Shown here: piece after piece, positions 49,450-58,149 of the stretch
Position numbering within the stretch: the stretch's first letter is position 1
Layout of the letters: each line of letters opens with the position of its first letter
Source of the DNA: Streptacidiphilus rugosus AM-16
GTDB lineage: Bacteria > Actinomycetota > Actinomycetes > Streptomycetales > Streptomycetaceae
DNA: 64,000 bases
Direction: 5' to 3'
NCBI RefSeq assembly: GCF_000744655.1
Contig: NZ_JQMJ01000001.1
Location: 434,001 to 498,000, forward strand
Notes under the pieces: model-generated
What the model was told of the DNA's origin: nothing
Database searches by the model: none
Seen by the model: the letters and a program-made list of their open reading frames with translations, nothing else
Made by a program: the position numbers and the translations under genes

Positions 49450-50922
49450 TCACCCGTCGCTGTGCTGCCTGCGGTGGCGGGCAAGGCCGAGTTGCGCGAG
49501 GGGGAGGGTGAGCAGGAGTGCGCCCATACCGATGACGAAGGTGAGGGTGAACTGGCTCTGCTGGGGGAGCGGCGGGACTCCTGCCGGCAGGTGCTGGATG
49601 GGTTTGGAAGCCAGCAGGGAGACCACCACCGCCGAGGCGACGGAGCTTCCGATGGAGCGCGATATGGAGTTGATGCCGTTGGCGATGCCGGTCTGGTGGA
49701 TCGGGACGCTGGCCGCGATCAGGGCGGGCATGGCCGCGTAGCCGAAGGCGATCGAGGTGCCCGTGAGCAGGCCCGCCAGGATCACGCCGGCACTGCTGCC
49801 GTGGTCGAAGGCCAACCAGGCGAAGCCCGCGACACCGATAACGCCGCCGAAGGTGAGAGTGGTGACCGCACCGGTCCTGCGGACCAGCATGCCGCCGGTG
49901 GGAGCGGCAATCAGGGCGATCAGCGAGCCGGGCAGCAGGTACTCGACCGAGGCGCGCAGCACGGAGGCGGTGAAGCCGTAGCCGGCCAGCTGATGCGGCG
50001 TCTGGACCAAGTAGGAGATGCCGATGAACTGGGCGAACATGGCGAAGCCGATGAGCAGGCCGGCCAGGTTGGTGAGGGCGACCTGGCGTTGGGTGAACAT
50101 GCGAAGGTCCACCAGCGGCGCGTCGACCTTGCGTTCGACCAGTACCCACAACACGGCGACGAGGGCCGAGCCGGCGAAGCTGCCGAGCGTCTTGCCGGAG
50201 ATCCAGCCCCAGTCGTGGCCCTGGGAGATGCCGAGCAGCAGCAGGACCAGGGTGCCGGCCAGGGTCAGCGTGCCGAGGTAGTCGATCCGGCCGCCGGCCG
50301 CCTGGCCGTGTTTGGGGACGAGCAGGACGACCGCCACCAAGGCAAGGAGGGAGAGGCCGGTGGAGACCCAGAAGACCGAGTGGTAGTTCGGGTTCGAGCC
50401 CTGGGTGAGCAGGCCAGTGATCACAAGTGACAGTCCGGAGCCGAACGCGAGGGTGCTGCTGACCAGTGCCATGGCGCCGGGCAGCTTCTCGGACGGGACC
50501 TGGTCGCGGATGATCGACAGAGCGAGCGGGAAGATCGCGGTGGCGGAGCCCTGCAGCACCCGGCCGATGATCAGCAGGGTCAGTGAAGTCGTGAGCGCGG
50601 CGAGCAGCGAGCCGGCGACCATCACGGCGAGGACGGCGACCAGGGTCTTCTTCTTGCCGTACTGGTCGCCGACGCGGCCCAGCAGCGGGGTGAAGACGGC
50701 GGCGGAGAGCAGCGTGGCGGTGGTCACCCAGCCGACGCCGGCGCTGCTGGCGTGCAGGTCCCGGCCGAGCAGCGACAGGATCGGGACGACCTGGGTCTGG
50801 GCCATGGAGACGACCATCGCCGCGAGACCCAGGGCCGCTATCAGCACGGCACTGCCACGCTGGCCGGGGGAGGCCGTGGTGCCCGCCGACCGGGGGACAG
50901 CGGTTACGGAGGAGAGGCTCAT
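49450..50922 (-). CDS. MFS efflux transporter (EmrB/QacA-like)
   Basis: A 490-residue integral membrane protein with about 14 predicted helices (first ALGLAAMVVSMAQTQVVPIL). The loop 2-3 motif is LLGRVGDQYGKKKTLVAVLA, and later EKLPGAMALVSSTLAFGSG is near the antiporter motif of drug:H+ transporters. The likely role is export of a small toxic compound. It is the third gene of a leftward operon with an enoyl-CoA hydratase and UspA, probably under the divergent TetR regulator. Confidence 0.87.
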   Translation of the reverse strand: MSLSSVTAVPRSAGTTASPGQRGSAVLIAALGLAAMVVSMAQTQVVPILSLLGRDLHASSAGVGWVTTATLLSAAVFTPLLGRVGDQYGKKKTLVAVLAVMVAGSLLAALTTSLTLLIIGRVLQGSATAIFPLALSIIRDQVPSEKLPGAMALVSSTLAFGSGLSLVITGLLTQGSNPNYHSVFWVSTGLSLLALVAVVLLVPKHGQAAGGRIDYLGTLTLAGTLVLLLLGISQGHDWGWISGKTLGSFAGSALVAVLWVLVERKVDAPLVDLRMFTQRQVALTNLAGLLIGFAMFAQFIGISYLVQTPHQLAGYGFTASVLRASVEYLLPGSLIALIAAPTGGMLVRRTGAVTTLTFGGVIGVAGFAWLAFDHGSSAGVILAGLLTGTSIAFGYAAMPALIAASVPIHQTGIANGINSISRSIGSSVASAVVVSLLASKPIQHLPAGVPPLPQQSQFTLTFVIGMGALLLTLPLAQLGLARHRRQHSDG

Positions 50923-51005
50923 GTGCAGGGGCCTTTCAAAGGTGAGGCGCTTCTCGCGGACGCCCCCACGGCACGCCGAGGTGCCGGACGGCGCCCGCGG
51001 GCGGT

Positions 51006-51437
51006 TCAGGCCGCCTGGTCGGCGTCGGGAACGAGAAGGAGAGGGATACGGACGGCGTGATTGACCGCGTCGGAGACACGCGGGTTGAGCAGTCCGGCGA
51101 AGGCGCCGCGGTGGTGCGGCCCCAGGACGAGGAGATCCGCGCCGAGGCGGTCGACCGCGGCGGAGATAAGACCGGGGATCTCGATGGTCAGGCCCTGGAG
51201 CAGTTCGCCCTCCGCTGGTACACCGGCGTCGCGCAGCGTGTTCAGCGCCTCCGCAAGGACCCCGTGCGCCGCTGCATCCTCTTCCAGCGGGAGGACAGCC
51301 ACCCCGGCGGCGACCGAGGCGTCGACGTGCAGGACGTGGACGGTGCCGCCGGACAGCGAGGCGAGCGACGCCGCGGTGTCGAGGGTGCGACGGCGTGCCG
51401 GGCTGGAATCGAGAGCGAGCAGAATGCGCTGGAACAC
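51006..51437 (-). CDS. Universal stress protein (UspA family)
   Basis: 143 residues, a single Usp domain: MFQRILLALDSSPARRRTLD at the N-terminus and DLLVLGPHHRGAFAGLLNPR followed by SDAVNHAVRIPLLLVPD at the C-terminus. The G-x2-G-x9-G(S/T) nucleotide loop is altered (GPHHRG...), so ATP binding is uncertain. It is located 22 bp after the enoyl-CoA hydratase gene, in the operon regulated from 52.2 kb. Confidence 0.87.
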   Translation of the reverse strand: MFQRILLALDSSPARRRTLDTAASLASLSGGTVHVLHVDASVAAGVAVLPLEEDAAAHGVLAEALNTLRDAGVPAEGELLQGLTIEIPGLISAAVDRLGADLLVLGPHHRGAFAGLLNPRVSDAVNHAVRIPLLLVPDADQAA

Positions 51438-51459
51438 GGGGGTTCTCCTTGTGAGTGTG

Positions 51460-52194
51460 TCAGAGGTTGGCGAAGGCGCTGGTGGGGATGACCTGGCGGA
51501 AGAGGTCGCGTTCGAGGGTGAGGCCGTCGTTGAGGGGGAGGGCGAGGCCGTCGAGGACGGCGCGTTTGGCGGCGAACAGGGCGGGGGCAGGGTTGCGGGT
51601 GAGCTGGGCGGTCCAGTCCTCGGCGAGTTGGGCGAAGCCTTCTGCGGGCAGGACGGCGTTGAGGATGCCGAGGTGGTGGGCTTCGTCGGTGCCGATGACG
51701 CGGCCGGTGAGGATCAGGTCGGCGGCGGGTCCCTTGCCGATAAGGCGGGGCAGGCGCTGGGTGCCGCCGCCGCCGGGGATGATGCCGTAGCGGATCTCGG
51801 GCTGGGAGAAGTGCGAGCGGGTCGAGGCGATCCGCAGCGTGGAGGCGAGCGCGGTCTCCAGGCCGCCGCCCCAGGCCTGTCCGTCGATCGCGGCGACCAC
51901 CGGCTGGGGGATCGATTCCAGCAGGCCCAGCGCGCGCGGCCAGGCGCTGCCCTGCTCGGGCGTCAACGTCCCGGCCGCGGCACGGCGCAGGATGTCCAGG
52001 TCCGCGTGCTTGATGAAGATCCCGTCCACGGAACTCTTGAGCATCACCACGCTCACCTGGTCGGTGCGCCCGGCGAGGTCCTCCAGATGCCCGGCCAGCT
52101 CGTCCAGGGAGTCCAGGTCCATCTGGTTGTCGGGCAGCCGCCCGAACGTCAGCACCGCCAGCTTGTTCCGGACCTCAACCGTCCAGTTACCCAT
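51460..52194 (-). CDS. Enoyl-CoA hydratase/isomerase family protein
   Basis: A 244-residue crotonase-fold protein. The first oxyanion-hole region is KSSVDGIFIKHADLDIL and the second is IDGQAWGGGLETALASTLRI. The hydratase Glu positions (near EIRYGIIPGGGGTQRLPRL) are partly conserved: Glu in SQPEIRYG, while the first catalytic Glu is not obvious. A hydratase or isomerase on an acyl-CoA is likely. ATG 52194 follows AAGGGTGG. The operon promoter lies within 70 bp of a TetR-type dyad. Confidence 0.82.
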   Translation of the reverse strand: MGNWTVEVRNKLAVLTFGRLPDNQMDLDSLDELAGHLEDLAGRTDQVSVVMLKSSVDGIFIKHADLDILRRAAAGTLTPEQGSAWPRALGLLESIPQPVVAAIDGQAWGGGLETALASTLRIASTRSHFSQPEIRYGIIPGGGGTQRLPRLIGKGPAADLILTGRVIGTDEAHHLGILNAVLPAEGFAQLAEDWTAQLTRNPAPALFAAKRAVLDGLALPLNDGLTLERDLFRQVIPTSAFANL

Positions 52195-52260
52195 GGAAAC
52201 CACCCTTCGTTCACGCTGATGGACAAACCGGCCCTTCGGCACCGTGGAAGCACCTCGGGG

Positions 52261-52280
52261 CGGAATGAATATTCCCTCCG
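52261..52280. promoter_or_regulatory. TetR operator-like palindrome between divergent genes
   Basis: CGGAATGAATATTCCCTCCG: perfect GAATATTC core plus CGGA...TCCG arms. It sits between the enoyl-CoA hydratase operon and the TetR gene and resembles the site at 15166-15185. Confidence 0.6.
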
Positions 52281-52455
52281 GCTGGCGCAGCTGTCAACCT
52301 GCCGGTCCCGGCCCTCGGAGTGAATGCGCACACGGCGGATCGCCGTCTGTGACTCCCAGGAAAAGGGGGCTCGAGCCCAGGGCGCTCGGCGAGGGCGCCA
52401 CGTCCGGCGGGCCACCGAGTTGAGGCAGAATTCTGGAGAGGGAAAATTCATTCCT

Positions 52456-53037
52456 GTGCCAGGGAAGCCAGAACTCCGCCAGCGCATCCTCGACGCGGCC
52501 TACGGTGCCTTCTGCATGCGCACCTACGCCGGCACGCAGATACCCCTGATTGCCGAACTGGCACAGGCCGGAGTCGGCAGTATCTACCGGTACTTCCCCG
52601 GCAAGGAGCAGCTCGGCAACGCCGCCTACCAGGAAGCGGCCGTCGACATGCTCGCGCGGCTCAAGCGGGTCCACTCCGCGCGCCACCCGTCCGTCCGTGC
52701 CGAGTTCGCCCGGTTCTGGCAGTGCTACGCGGATTTCGCCAGTGAGCGCCCCGCTGCCTTCAAGTCCATGTCGCAGGACAACGCCGCCTTCCTCGACGAG
52801 GGCAACCTTGCGCTGCGGCAGGAGATGCATGTCCTTGGCACGGACTTCATCCAGCGCGGCCAGGAAGGCGGCAGGATCCGCCCCGGCGACCCTGGACAGC
52901 TCCTTTCCCTGGTCAATGGGGCGTTCTTCCACTGGGGTGCCTACCTGTACCCAGCGAAGATCAACGACCTCCCCCAGGGTCAGCGGGAGACCGCCGAGGG
53001 GGCGTGCTGGGGCCTGCTTGGAGCACCGACCGGCTGA
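52456..53037 (+). CDS. TetR-family transcriptional repressor
   Basis: 193 residues from GTG 52456 (VPGKPELRQRILDAAYGAFC). The HTH is at ~20-45: TQIPLIAELAQAGVGSIYRY followed by FPGKEQLGNAAYQEA. The C-terminal ligand-binding domain is helical (LALRQEMHVLGTDFIQRGQE). It is divergent from the enoyl-CoA hydratase-UspA-MFS operon, and GAATATTC palindrome sequences lie between them, so it probably represses that operon and itself until a ligand binds. The frame extends upstream to 52324, but that part is not HTH-like. Confidence 0.87.
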   Translation: MPGKPELRQRILDAAYGAFCMRTYAGTQIPLIAELAQAGVGSIYRYFPGKEQLGNAAYQEAAVDMLARLKRVHSARHPSVRAEFARFWQCYADFASERPAAFKSMSQDNAAFLDEGNLALRQEMHVLGTDFIQRGQEGGRIRPGDPGQLLSLVNGAFFHWGAYLYPAKINDLPQGQRETAEGACWGLLGAPTG

Positions 53038-53053
53038 GCGCCGGATGCCCAGT

Positions 53054-53509
53054 TCAGCGACGTTCACAATGCTCACCGCCGGCATGGCCGGTCGCCTGGA
53101 GGCGCCGGTACGTGCGGAGGAAGATATAGCCCGCCAGCGGCAGCTCGACGAACGCTGCAGATGCCACCGCCCCCCAGACCTCCGGTGTGCCGAAGTCGAG
53201 TGCCACGTCGAACCAGGCATCGCAGGCCAGCAGCGTCGCCGACGCCATCGCCGGCAGAACCACCGCGCGGCTGCTGCGCCAGGCCAGCACGGCAGTGGTG
53301 CTCAGGGCGCCCAGCAACAGCACGTCGAAGCCCACCCAGGCGGCGCGCCAGGCGTGGACGCGGTGGGAAGACGGCAGCGTGAGTCCCAGCTGTACCGTCC
53401 ATGGGGCCAGGGCCAGTGCCGACAGGGCCACCAGTGCGATGGCGCGACGGCGGCGGCGCTCCACGCGGGTTGCCTGGGCGCCAGAATCGCGGATCGTGGC
53501 TGATAGCAC
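53054..53509 (-). CDS. Small membrane protein (four predicted helices)
   Basis: 151 residues from GTG 53509: VLSATIRDSGAQATRVERRR then AIALVALSALALAPWTVQLG, WVGFDVLLLGALSTTAVLAW, VVLPAMASATLLACDAWFDV and LPLAGYIFLRTYRRLQ. No enzymatic motif. A TTG at 53563 in the same frame is ruled out as a start because the likely -10 (53549-53554) lies downstream of it. GGAG precedes GTG 53509. Function unknown. Confidence 0.75.
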   Translation of the reverse strand: MLSATIRDSGAQATRVERRRRRAIALVALSALALAPWTVQLGLTLPSSHRVHAWRAAWVGFDVLLLGALSTTAVLAWRSSRAVVLPAMASATLLACDAWFDVALDFGTPEVWGAVASAAFVELPLAGYIFLRTYRRLQATGHAGGEHCERR

Positions 53510-53548
53510 GCGGGCTCCGGGATCTTCGACGGCTTTGATGCAGACAGC

Positions 53549-53578
53549 ATTATGCCCAGGCAATCATTGATTAGGCAA
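53549..53578 (-). promoter_or_regulatory. Promoter of the small membrane protein
   Basis: Minus strand TTGCCT (-35, 53573-53578), an 18-bp spacer, CATAAT (-10, 53549-53554). The interval is AT-rich for this genome and contains repeated ATTGCC. Confidence 0.6.
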
Positions 53579-53814
53579 TAATTGTCTGGCTTATCTATGA
53601 GGCAGGTGCAGAGGTCACAGCGGGCGTCCCTGTGACTGGCGGCAGGTTCTGGGTGCATCCCGCGGCCGCCGCCGCGCCGCGAGTTGCGGAGACATTGCCT
53701 TCGGGTCGCGTCCGGCTTCGGCAACGGGGGAGTCGCGATCTTGTTCCGTGGCGCTGGCGCGCCCGAGCGGGCGGGCGGGTGGAGACTCGAGAGAGGGCCT
53801 CAGGAAGGGGAATC

Positions 53815-54216
53815 ATGCCCGGACCCATCCTCACGGAAGCGCTCGTGACCCCGCTGTTCCTTCCGTCCTTGGTCGCGCCGTTCCCGGTCGTGGGCGTATC
53901 CACGGTGCTGGTCAATGGGGCGCCGGCCCTGGCGGTGTCGGCACTCGTAGCGCAGCTGGCCATCCCCGACAAGGAGTACGAACTGCCGTCCGCCACGCCG
54001 GGTCTCGGGATGATTGTTCTGGACGACCCTGGGCTGGTGACCAGCCGCGTCATGTCTCCAGAAGGTCCCCTTGCCATCTCGCCTCTGGTGGCGATACCGG
54101 CCACCTTTGTCGTAGTTGTCCCGGGGGTCATCCCGCCGGGCATCCTCGATGCAGCGCCCAAGCCGGGGACGGTCCTGATCGAGCCGCTCAGTCCCCCGAC
54201 GGTCTTCGCGGGCTGA
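53815..54216 (+). CDS. Hypothetical protein, Pro/Val-rich
   Basis: 133 residues from ATG 53815 (AGGAAGGGG upstream): MPGPILTEALVTPLFLPSLV, PFPVVGVSTVLVNGAPALAV and PATFVVVVPGVIPPGI. No transmembrane helix is certain despite hydrophobicity. The VLVNGAPA pattern is reminiscent of PAAR-like tip proteins of injection systems, but no such system is nearby, so the assignment is only a suggestion. The frame extends upstream with an Arg-rich non-protein-like stretch. Confidence 0.5.
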   Translation: MPGPILTEALVTPLFLPSLVAPFPVVGVSTVLVNGAPALAVSALVAQLAIPDKEYELPSATPGLGMIVLDDPGLVTSRVMSPEGPLAISPLVAIPATFVVVVPGVIPPGILDAAPKPGTVLIEPLSPPTVFAG

Positions 54217-54448
54217 TGCCGCAGATCCACCGCGCGTGGCCGCCGCGCTCGAGACCGCCGGAAAGACAGCGCTCTCCCTCCAACGCACGGGGTGATCAAG
54301 GCGTGGGAGTCCGGAGCTCTCCGAGGGCTCGCGCGACCCGGTGGATGACCCGGCGCGTCTGAGCGTCTGCCAGATTTTGCCGTTATGCTCCAAATGTCCT
54401 TTTGTGAGGTCGAGCACCCCCTCATTCGCCACGCGAAACAGAACAGGC

Positions 54449-55141
54449 ATGATCATGACCAACATCGTCCTCGTGCACGGGCTCTGGGCCGACGGCTCCA
54501 GCTGGGACCGAGTGATCCCGCTCCTCGAGCGCGAAGGTCACCGCGTCACCGCAGTGCAACTCCAACTGGCTTCCTTCGAGGAGGACATCGCCTACACCGC
54601 CCGCGTCGTCGCGGCGCAGGACGGGCCGGCCGTTTTGGCCGGCCACTCGTACGGCGGCGGTGTGATCACCGGCGCTGCCAGCCGCGCGGCCAACGCCAAG
54701 GCGCTGGTCTACGTCGCCGCCCTCGCCCCCGAACAGAACGAGGCAGTCGGCTCCATCCTGCAGCAGTACCCCGACCTGGGGCTGGGCGAGACCATGCGAC
54801 CCGATGCGGCCGGCTACATCTCTTTGGATCGGGACCGGTTCGCATCCATCTTCGCGGGCGACGTCGACGCGGACAAGGTCGCGATCATGGCTGCAGTCCA
54901 GAAGCCCGCCAACGGCGCGCTGTTCGAGGCCGTCTTCACGGACGCCCCCGCATGGCGTGAGCTTCCGTCCTGGTACGTCGTCTCCACCGGGGATCTGACC
55001 CTTAACCCGGAGGCCCAGCGCTTCATGGCCGAGCGGATCGGCGCCACCGTGGCCGAGGTCGACTCCAGCCACGTGGCCATGGTTTCCCACCCGGAGGCCG
55101 TCACCAAGCAGATCCTCGAGGCCGCCCGCCGAATCGGCTGA
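54449..55141 (+). CDS. Alpha/beta-fold hydrolase
   Basis: A 230-residue serine hydrolase. The oxyanion region is NIVLVHGLWADGSSW, the nucleophile elbow AVLAGHSYGGGVITGA, and the catalytic His is in DSSHVAMVSHPEAV. The small-cap fold and the motif VHGLWADGSSW match the streptomycete esterase/hydrolase group related to RsbQ-like and haloalkane-type proteins. ATG 54455, two codons in, is an equally good start. A stand-alone gene; the substrate is unknown. Confidence 0.87.
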   Translation: MIMTNIVLVHGLWADGSSWDRVIPLLEREGHRVTAVQLQLASFEEDIAYTARVVAAQDGPAVLAGHSYGGGVITGAASRAANAKALVYVAALAPEQNEAVGSILQQYPDLGLGETMRPDAAGYISLDRDRFASIFAGDVDADKVAIMAAVQKPANGALFEAVFTDAPAWRELPSWYVVSTGDLTLNPEAQRFMAERIGATVAEVDSSHVAMVSHPEAVTKQILEAARRIG

Positions 55142-55157
55142 GCACGCGAGGACCTCC

Positions 55158-56459
55158 TCACGACGTGCGGACAGGAAGCCCACGTCCCGGGACCGCATCT
55201 GGTTGCATGCCTGTTCGTGGCCGCAGCACCGGCGATTCGTGGACGACACGGTCGATCAGTGCGCGGTACGAGGACAGCATGCGCGACTGACTGAAGCGGT
55301 CACGGATGTGCGGGGGAGCAACACCTGCGGCCCGCGCGCGCAGGGACACGGCCTCTGCCCAGGCCGCGTCGATGGCCTGTGGCTCGGACGGTGTGACCAG
55401 ACCGTAGCCCTCGACGATGGATGCGCTGTCGCCGACGTCGGTGGTGACCGGAACGGCGCCGCACATCATGCCCTCGATCAGGGCCAGGGGAGCGGCCTCG
55501 CTGGTGGAGGTGAGGGCCACGACATCGCAAGCGGCGTAGACGTGGTGCATGTCGGTCCGCAGGCCGATCGGGTGCAGACGGCGCAGCAGGTCGGGTCGGT
55601 CCGCGAATGCTGTGGCCATCTCGTCGTGCAGGTCGGCATTGGCCGGGCCCATCCCCGCGCCGCACATCACGGCGTGGGCCTCCGGCGCGTGGCCCAGGTG
55701 CAGTCGCGCGGCGCGCAGGAACAACGGCACGTTCTTGACCGGATCGTAGCGGGCCGCGAGGACGATCAGGGGAGCCTCGGGTGGGATACCCAACTCACGG
55801 CGGACAACGGCCCGGCGCTCTGGATCGGGCCGGAAGAGCTGCGGGCGGACACCGTTGGGTATGACGTGCAGCAGGCTGCCCGGGATGCCAGCCTCCATGT
55901 AGGCGGCCTTGGTGGCTTCGGCGCAGCAGATGCCAGCTGCGAGACGGCCCGAGGAGATGGCCTCCTGCAGGTGGGCGAGGGCCCCGGCGTCGCTGTGAGG
56001 ATCCGTGCGGTGCAGGCAGACGATGACCGGCGTGCCCGCCAGTGAGGCAGCATTCAGCAAGGCGAGGGGCTGCTCGTCGAGGGAGAGAACGACGTCGGCA
56101 CGCCCGACATGCCGTGCGGTGGCGCTCAATTCTCGGTCCGTGAACGCATCTGCGGCAACGGTCTGACCGGCCCCGCGCCCCAGTGAACCCACCGGGATGC
56201 TCGCTTCGGTAAGCAGGCGATAACAGGTGTCGTCCCGCATACGTTGCACCGTGTTCTGACGGCGCACCTCCTGGTGGATGCTCAGCACCCGGTGCTGCTG
56301 GCTCGAACCGTGCAGGCCGACCACGACGTCGGTGTGCAGCTTCCGGGTACCGTCGCAGAAGAGACCTTCGTAGACCGACAGCACTTCCGTCGACCGCTCG
56401 TCGGCGTCGACGGTCCCGGGGAGCCAGAGCGGCTGGAGAGTCGGTTGCAGCTCGGGCAC
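55158..56459 (-). CDS. GT4-family glycosyltransferase
   Basis: A 433-residue GT-B glycosyltransferase. The acceptor half contains PVIVCLHRTDPHSD. The donor half has LIVLAARYDPVKNVPLFLRA, GAGMGPANADLHDEM and the E-x7-E loop in TSTSEAAPLALIEGMMCG, followed by VPVTTDVGDSASIVEGYG. These are retaining-type GT4 signatures, with an NDP-sugar donor. No signal peptide, and no partner polysaccharide genes nearby. GTG 56459 has GCGAGG upstream. Confidence 0.85.
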   Translation of the reverse strand: MPELQPTLQPLWLPGTVDADERSTEVLSVYEGLFCDGTRKLHTDVVVGLHGSSQQHRVLSIHQEVRRQNTVQRMRDDTCYRLLTEASIPVGSLGRGAGQTVAADAFTDRELSATARHVGRADVVLSLDEQPLALLNAASLAGTPVIVCLHRTDPHSDAGALAHLQEAISSGRLAAGICCAEATKAAYMEAGIPGSLLHVIPNGVRPQLFRPDPERRAVVRRELGIPPEAPLIVLAARYDPVKNVPLFLRAARLHLGHAPEAHAVMCGAGMGPANADLHDEMATAFADRPDLLRRLHPIGLRTDMHHVYAACDVVALTSTSEAAPLALIEGMMCGAVPVTTDVGDSASIVEGYGLVTPSEPQAIDAAWAEAVSLRARAAGVAPPHIRDRFSQSRMLSSYRALIDRVVHESPVLRPRTGMQPDAVPGRGLPVRTS

Positions 56460-56806
56460 AGGGGGGCCTCGCTTCTCGCGCGCTCACGGTTTCGCAACCA
56501 GAGTCCGCTGGGCCCCTCACGTGGATCGTGCACGAGAGAACAGCCGGCAGGGCGGATTCCCTGGCCCGGCAGTCACAAAACGTTCGGTTCCGGTTCACGC
56601 TGACAGCATCGGCACCAAGCCCTCCCCGCGATGAGACCGTGATCACCGTCGGACAGATGGGCGCTCGCCTGCGTCGACGGCACGCCACTGAGCCGGCCCT
56701 CCCGCCGCCCGGGCATGCGCCCGCACCAGGGGTGCAGCCCAACCGTCGCCCGGCGTGCGTGCGGGAGCTGCTCGGGCACGCCCGAGACGACGACGCAAAG
56801 GTCCAG
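56460..56806. other. Intergenic, nothing recognised
   Basis: A 347-bp stretch between the glycosyltransferase gene and the methyltransferase pseudogene; no domain, repeat or hairpin seen. Confidence 0.4.
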
Positions 56807-57564
56807 CTACGGTTGGTGCTTGCCGGCAAAGTGGAGCAGTGTCATCGACGGGGACAGGTCCCGCGCGATCGCGTCCAGGGTCGGCACAAGCCTCCCCCAG
56901 AGCAGCCCCGGTCGGTGCGGTAGGGACACGCGCTGCACTCCGGCGACGGCAGGGTACGCCGAGCGCAGCAGGGTCGCTGGTTCGCGTTCATCGACCACCA
57001 CTTCTCGGGAAGGCGGTAGCCGCAGGCACGGTCCTGCTTCCGCATGCGGCGCGTCGCGGCGGCGAACCAGCCGGGACCGCGTCGAAGACGAAGCTTCCGC
57101 CCGGGAAGCTCTGCGCACCCAGAGCGATCACTTCGCGGACCTCCCGCGGCCGCCAGATACATCAGCAGACCCTGAGCCGTGACGAGCACGGGAGCCCCGG
57201 GCGGGACCGCTGCGACCCACCGTGGATCGCGCGCGTCGCAGGAGAGGACCTTACGCCGCTCGTCGGAGGGCACGAGCGTCTCGCGCAGCCGCATGGACGC
57301 GTCAAGGTCGACAGGGAGCCACTGCATCCGCCCGACCCGCCAGAAACCTGTCTCAAGCCCCTCCCCCAGGGCGACCACCGTTCCGTTGGGAAGATCCTGG
57401 AGAAAGCACCGGACCACATCGTCGAACGCGGCGGCTCGTAGCGGGATCAACTGGGCCAGTAGGGGGTGCGCCTGACCGAAGCGCTCTTCGAAGGGAAAGT
57501 CGATCCGCCGGTACAGCTTGAGGGCGCGCGGATCGTCGAGCACCGTCCCGGGGCGCGGCCTCAT
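56807..57564 (-). pseudogene. LCM-family SAM-dependent methyltransferase, multiply frameshifted
   Basis: The first part, LYRRIDFPFEERFGQAHPLL ... VVALGEGLETGFWRVGRMQW ... VLVTAQGLLMYLAA, is a typical leucine-carboxyl-methyltransferase-like (PF04072 type) domain. The protein then continues in a second frame (EVREVIALGAQSFPGGSFVF), returns to the first (PGWFAAATRRMRKQDRACGY), and moves to a third (EREPATLLRSAYPAVAGVQR to LLHFAGKHQP). At least three frameshifts between 57150 and 56970 make it non-functional, while every segment is still recognisable, so decay is recent. Confidence 0.8.
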
Positions 57565-57627
57565 GGGCGCGCAGGTACAGCGTTCAGAGCATCGTCTCCG
57601 GCACTCCGGCGAGCTCTGCCCGGACAA

Positions 57628-58149
57628 GGTGGGATCGATGGGGCCTCATGCGTTCATAGCGGCCCGCGCTGTTCCGGCTCGCATCGGCAGAACTGCTGCA
57701 ACGAGACAGATCCGCCCACCGGGGCAGGCCGGAGGGACGCGCCGATCCCGCCGCCCTGTGACGAACATCCACCGACCGGTGCCCTTTCAGGCGATGCCGC
57801 CCTTCGGCAAGCGGTCTCCGCGGCTCGCAACGAGGCCGGCCACACGGCTGCGCACAGAACCAACCGGCCTCAAACGGAAGGGAGTTGGTGCGGGGGATCC
57901 CTGATCGCGCAGCGGTTGCCCGCATGGTCGGTGCCGGTACTTACCGCGCCTGGGACGGCACTTGGCTCGCGCCGAACCGCCTGCCTATCGTCCGGGTTAA
58001 TCCATCCGGAACAGTCAGGCCCGTACCCGCTTCGGCTCTTCGAGGTGCGCACCCCGCATCGCCCTGGCCATCACGCTGTTCGCCGTACAACCGTCTGCGC
58101 ACTCGCTCAGTTCAGACAGTCGACCGAGGGAAGCGCAGAGAGGAGCAAA
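57628..58149. other. Leader region before the Rpf-like gene
   Basis: A 522-bp region. I looked for the ydaO (c-di-AMP) riboswitch known upstream of some streptomycete rpfA genes and did not find its conserved pieces. No other structured motif is evident. Confidence 0.4.

Noticed and set aside
50378..50410. GGGTTCGAGCC resembling a tRNA T-arm
   Set aside because: It lies inside the MFS coding sequence, and no acceptor or anticodon arms can be built around it.
57628..58149. Possible ydaO/c-di-AMP riboswitch upstream of the Rpf-like gene
   Set aside because: The long leader fits the idea, but the conserved segments of that riboswitch are not present.
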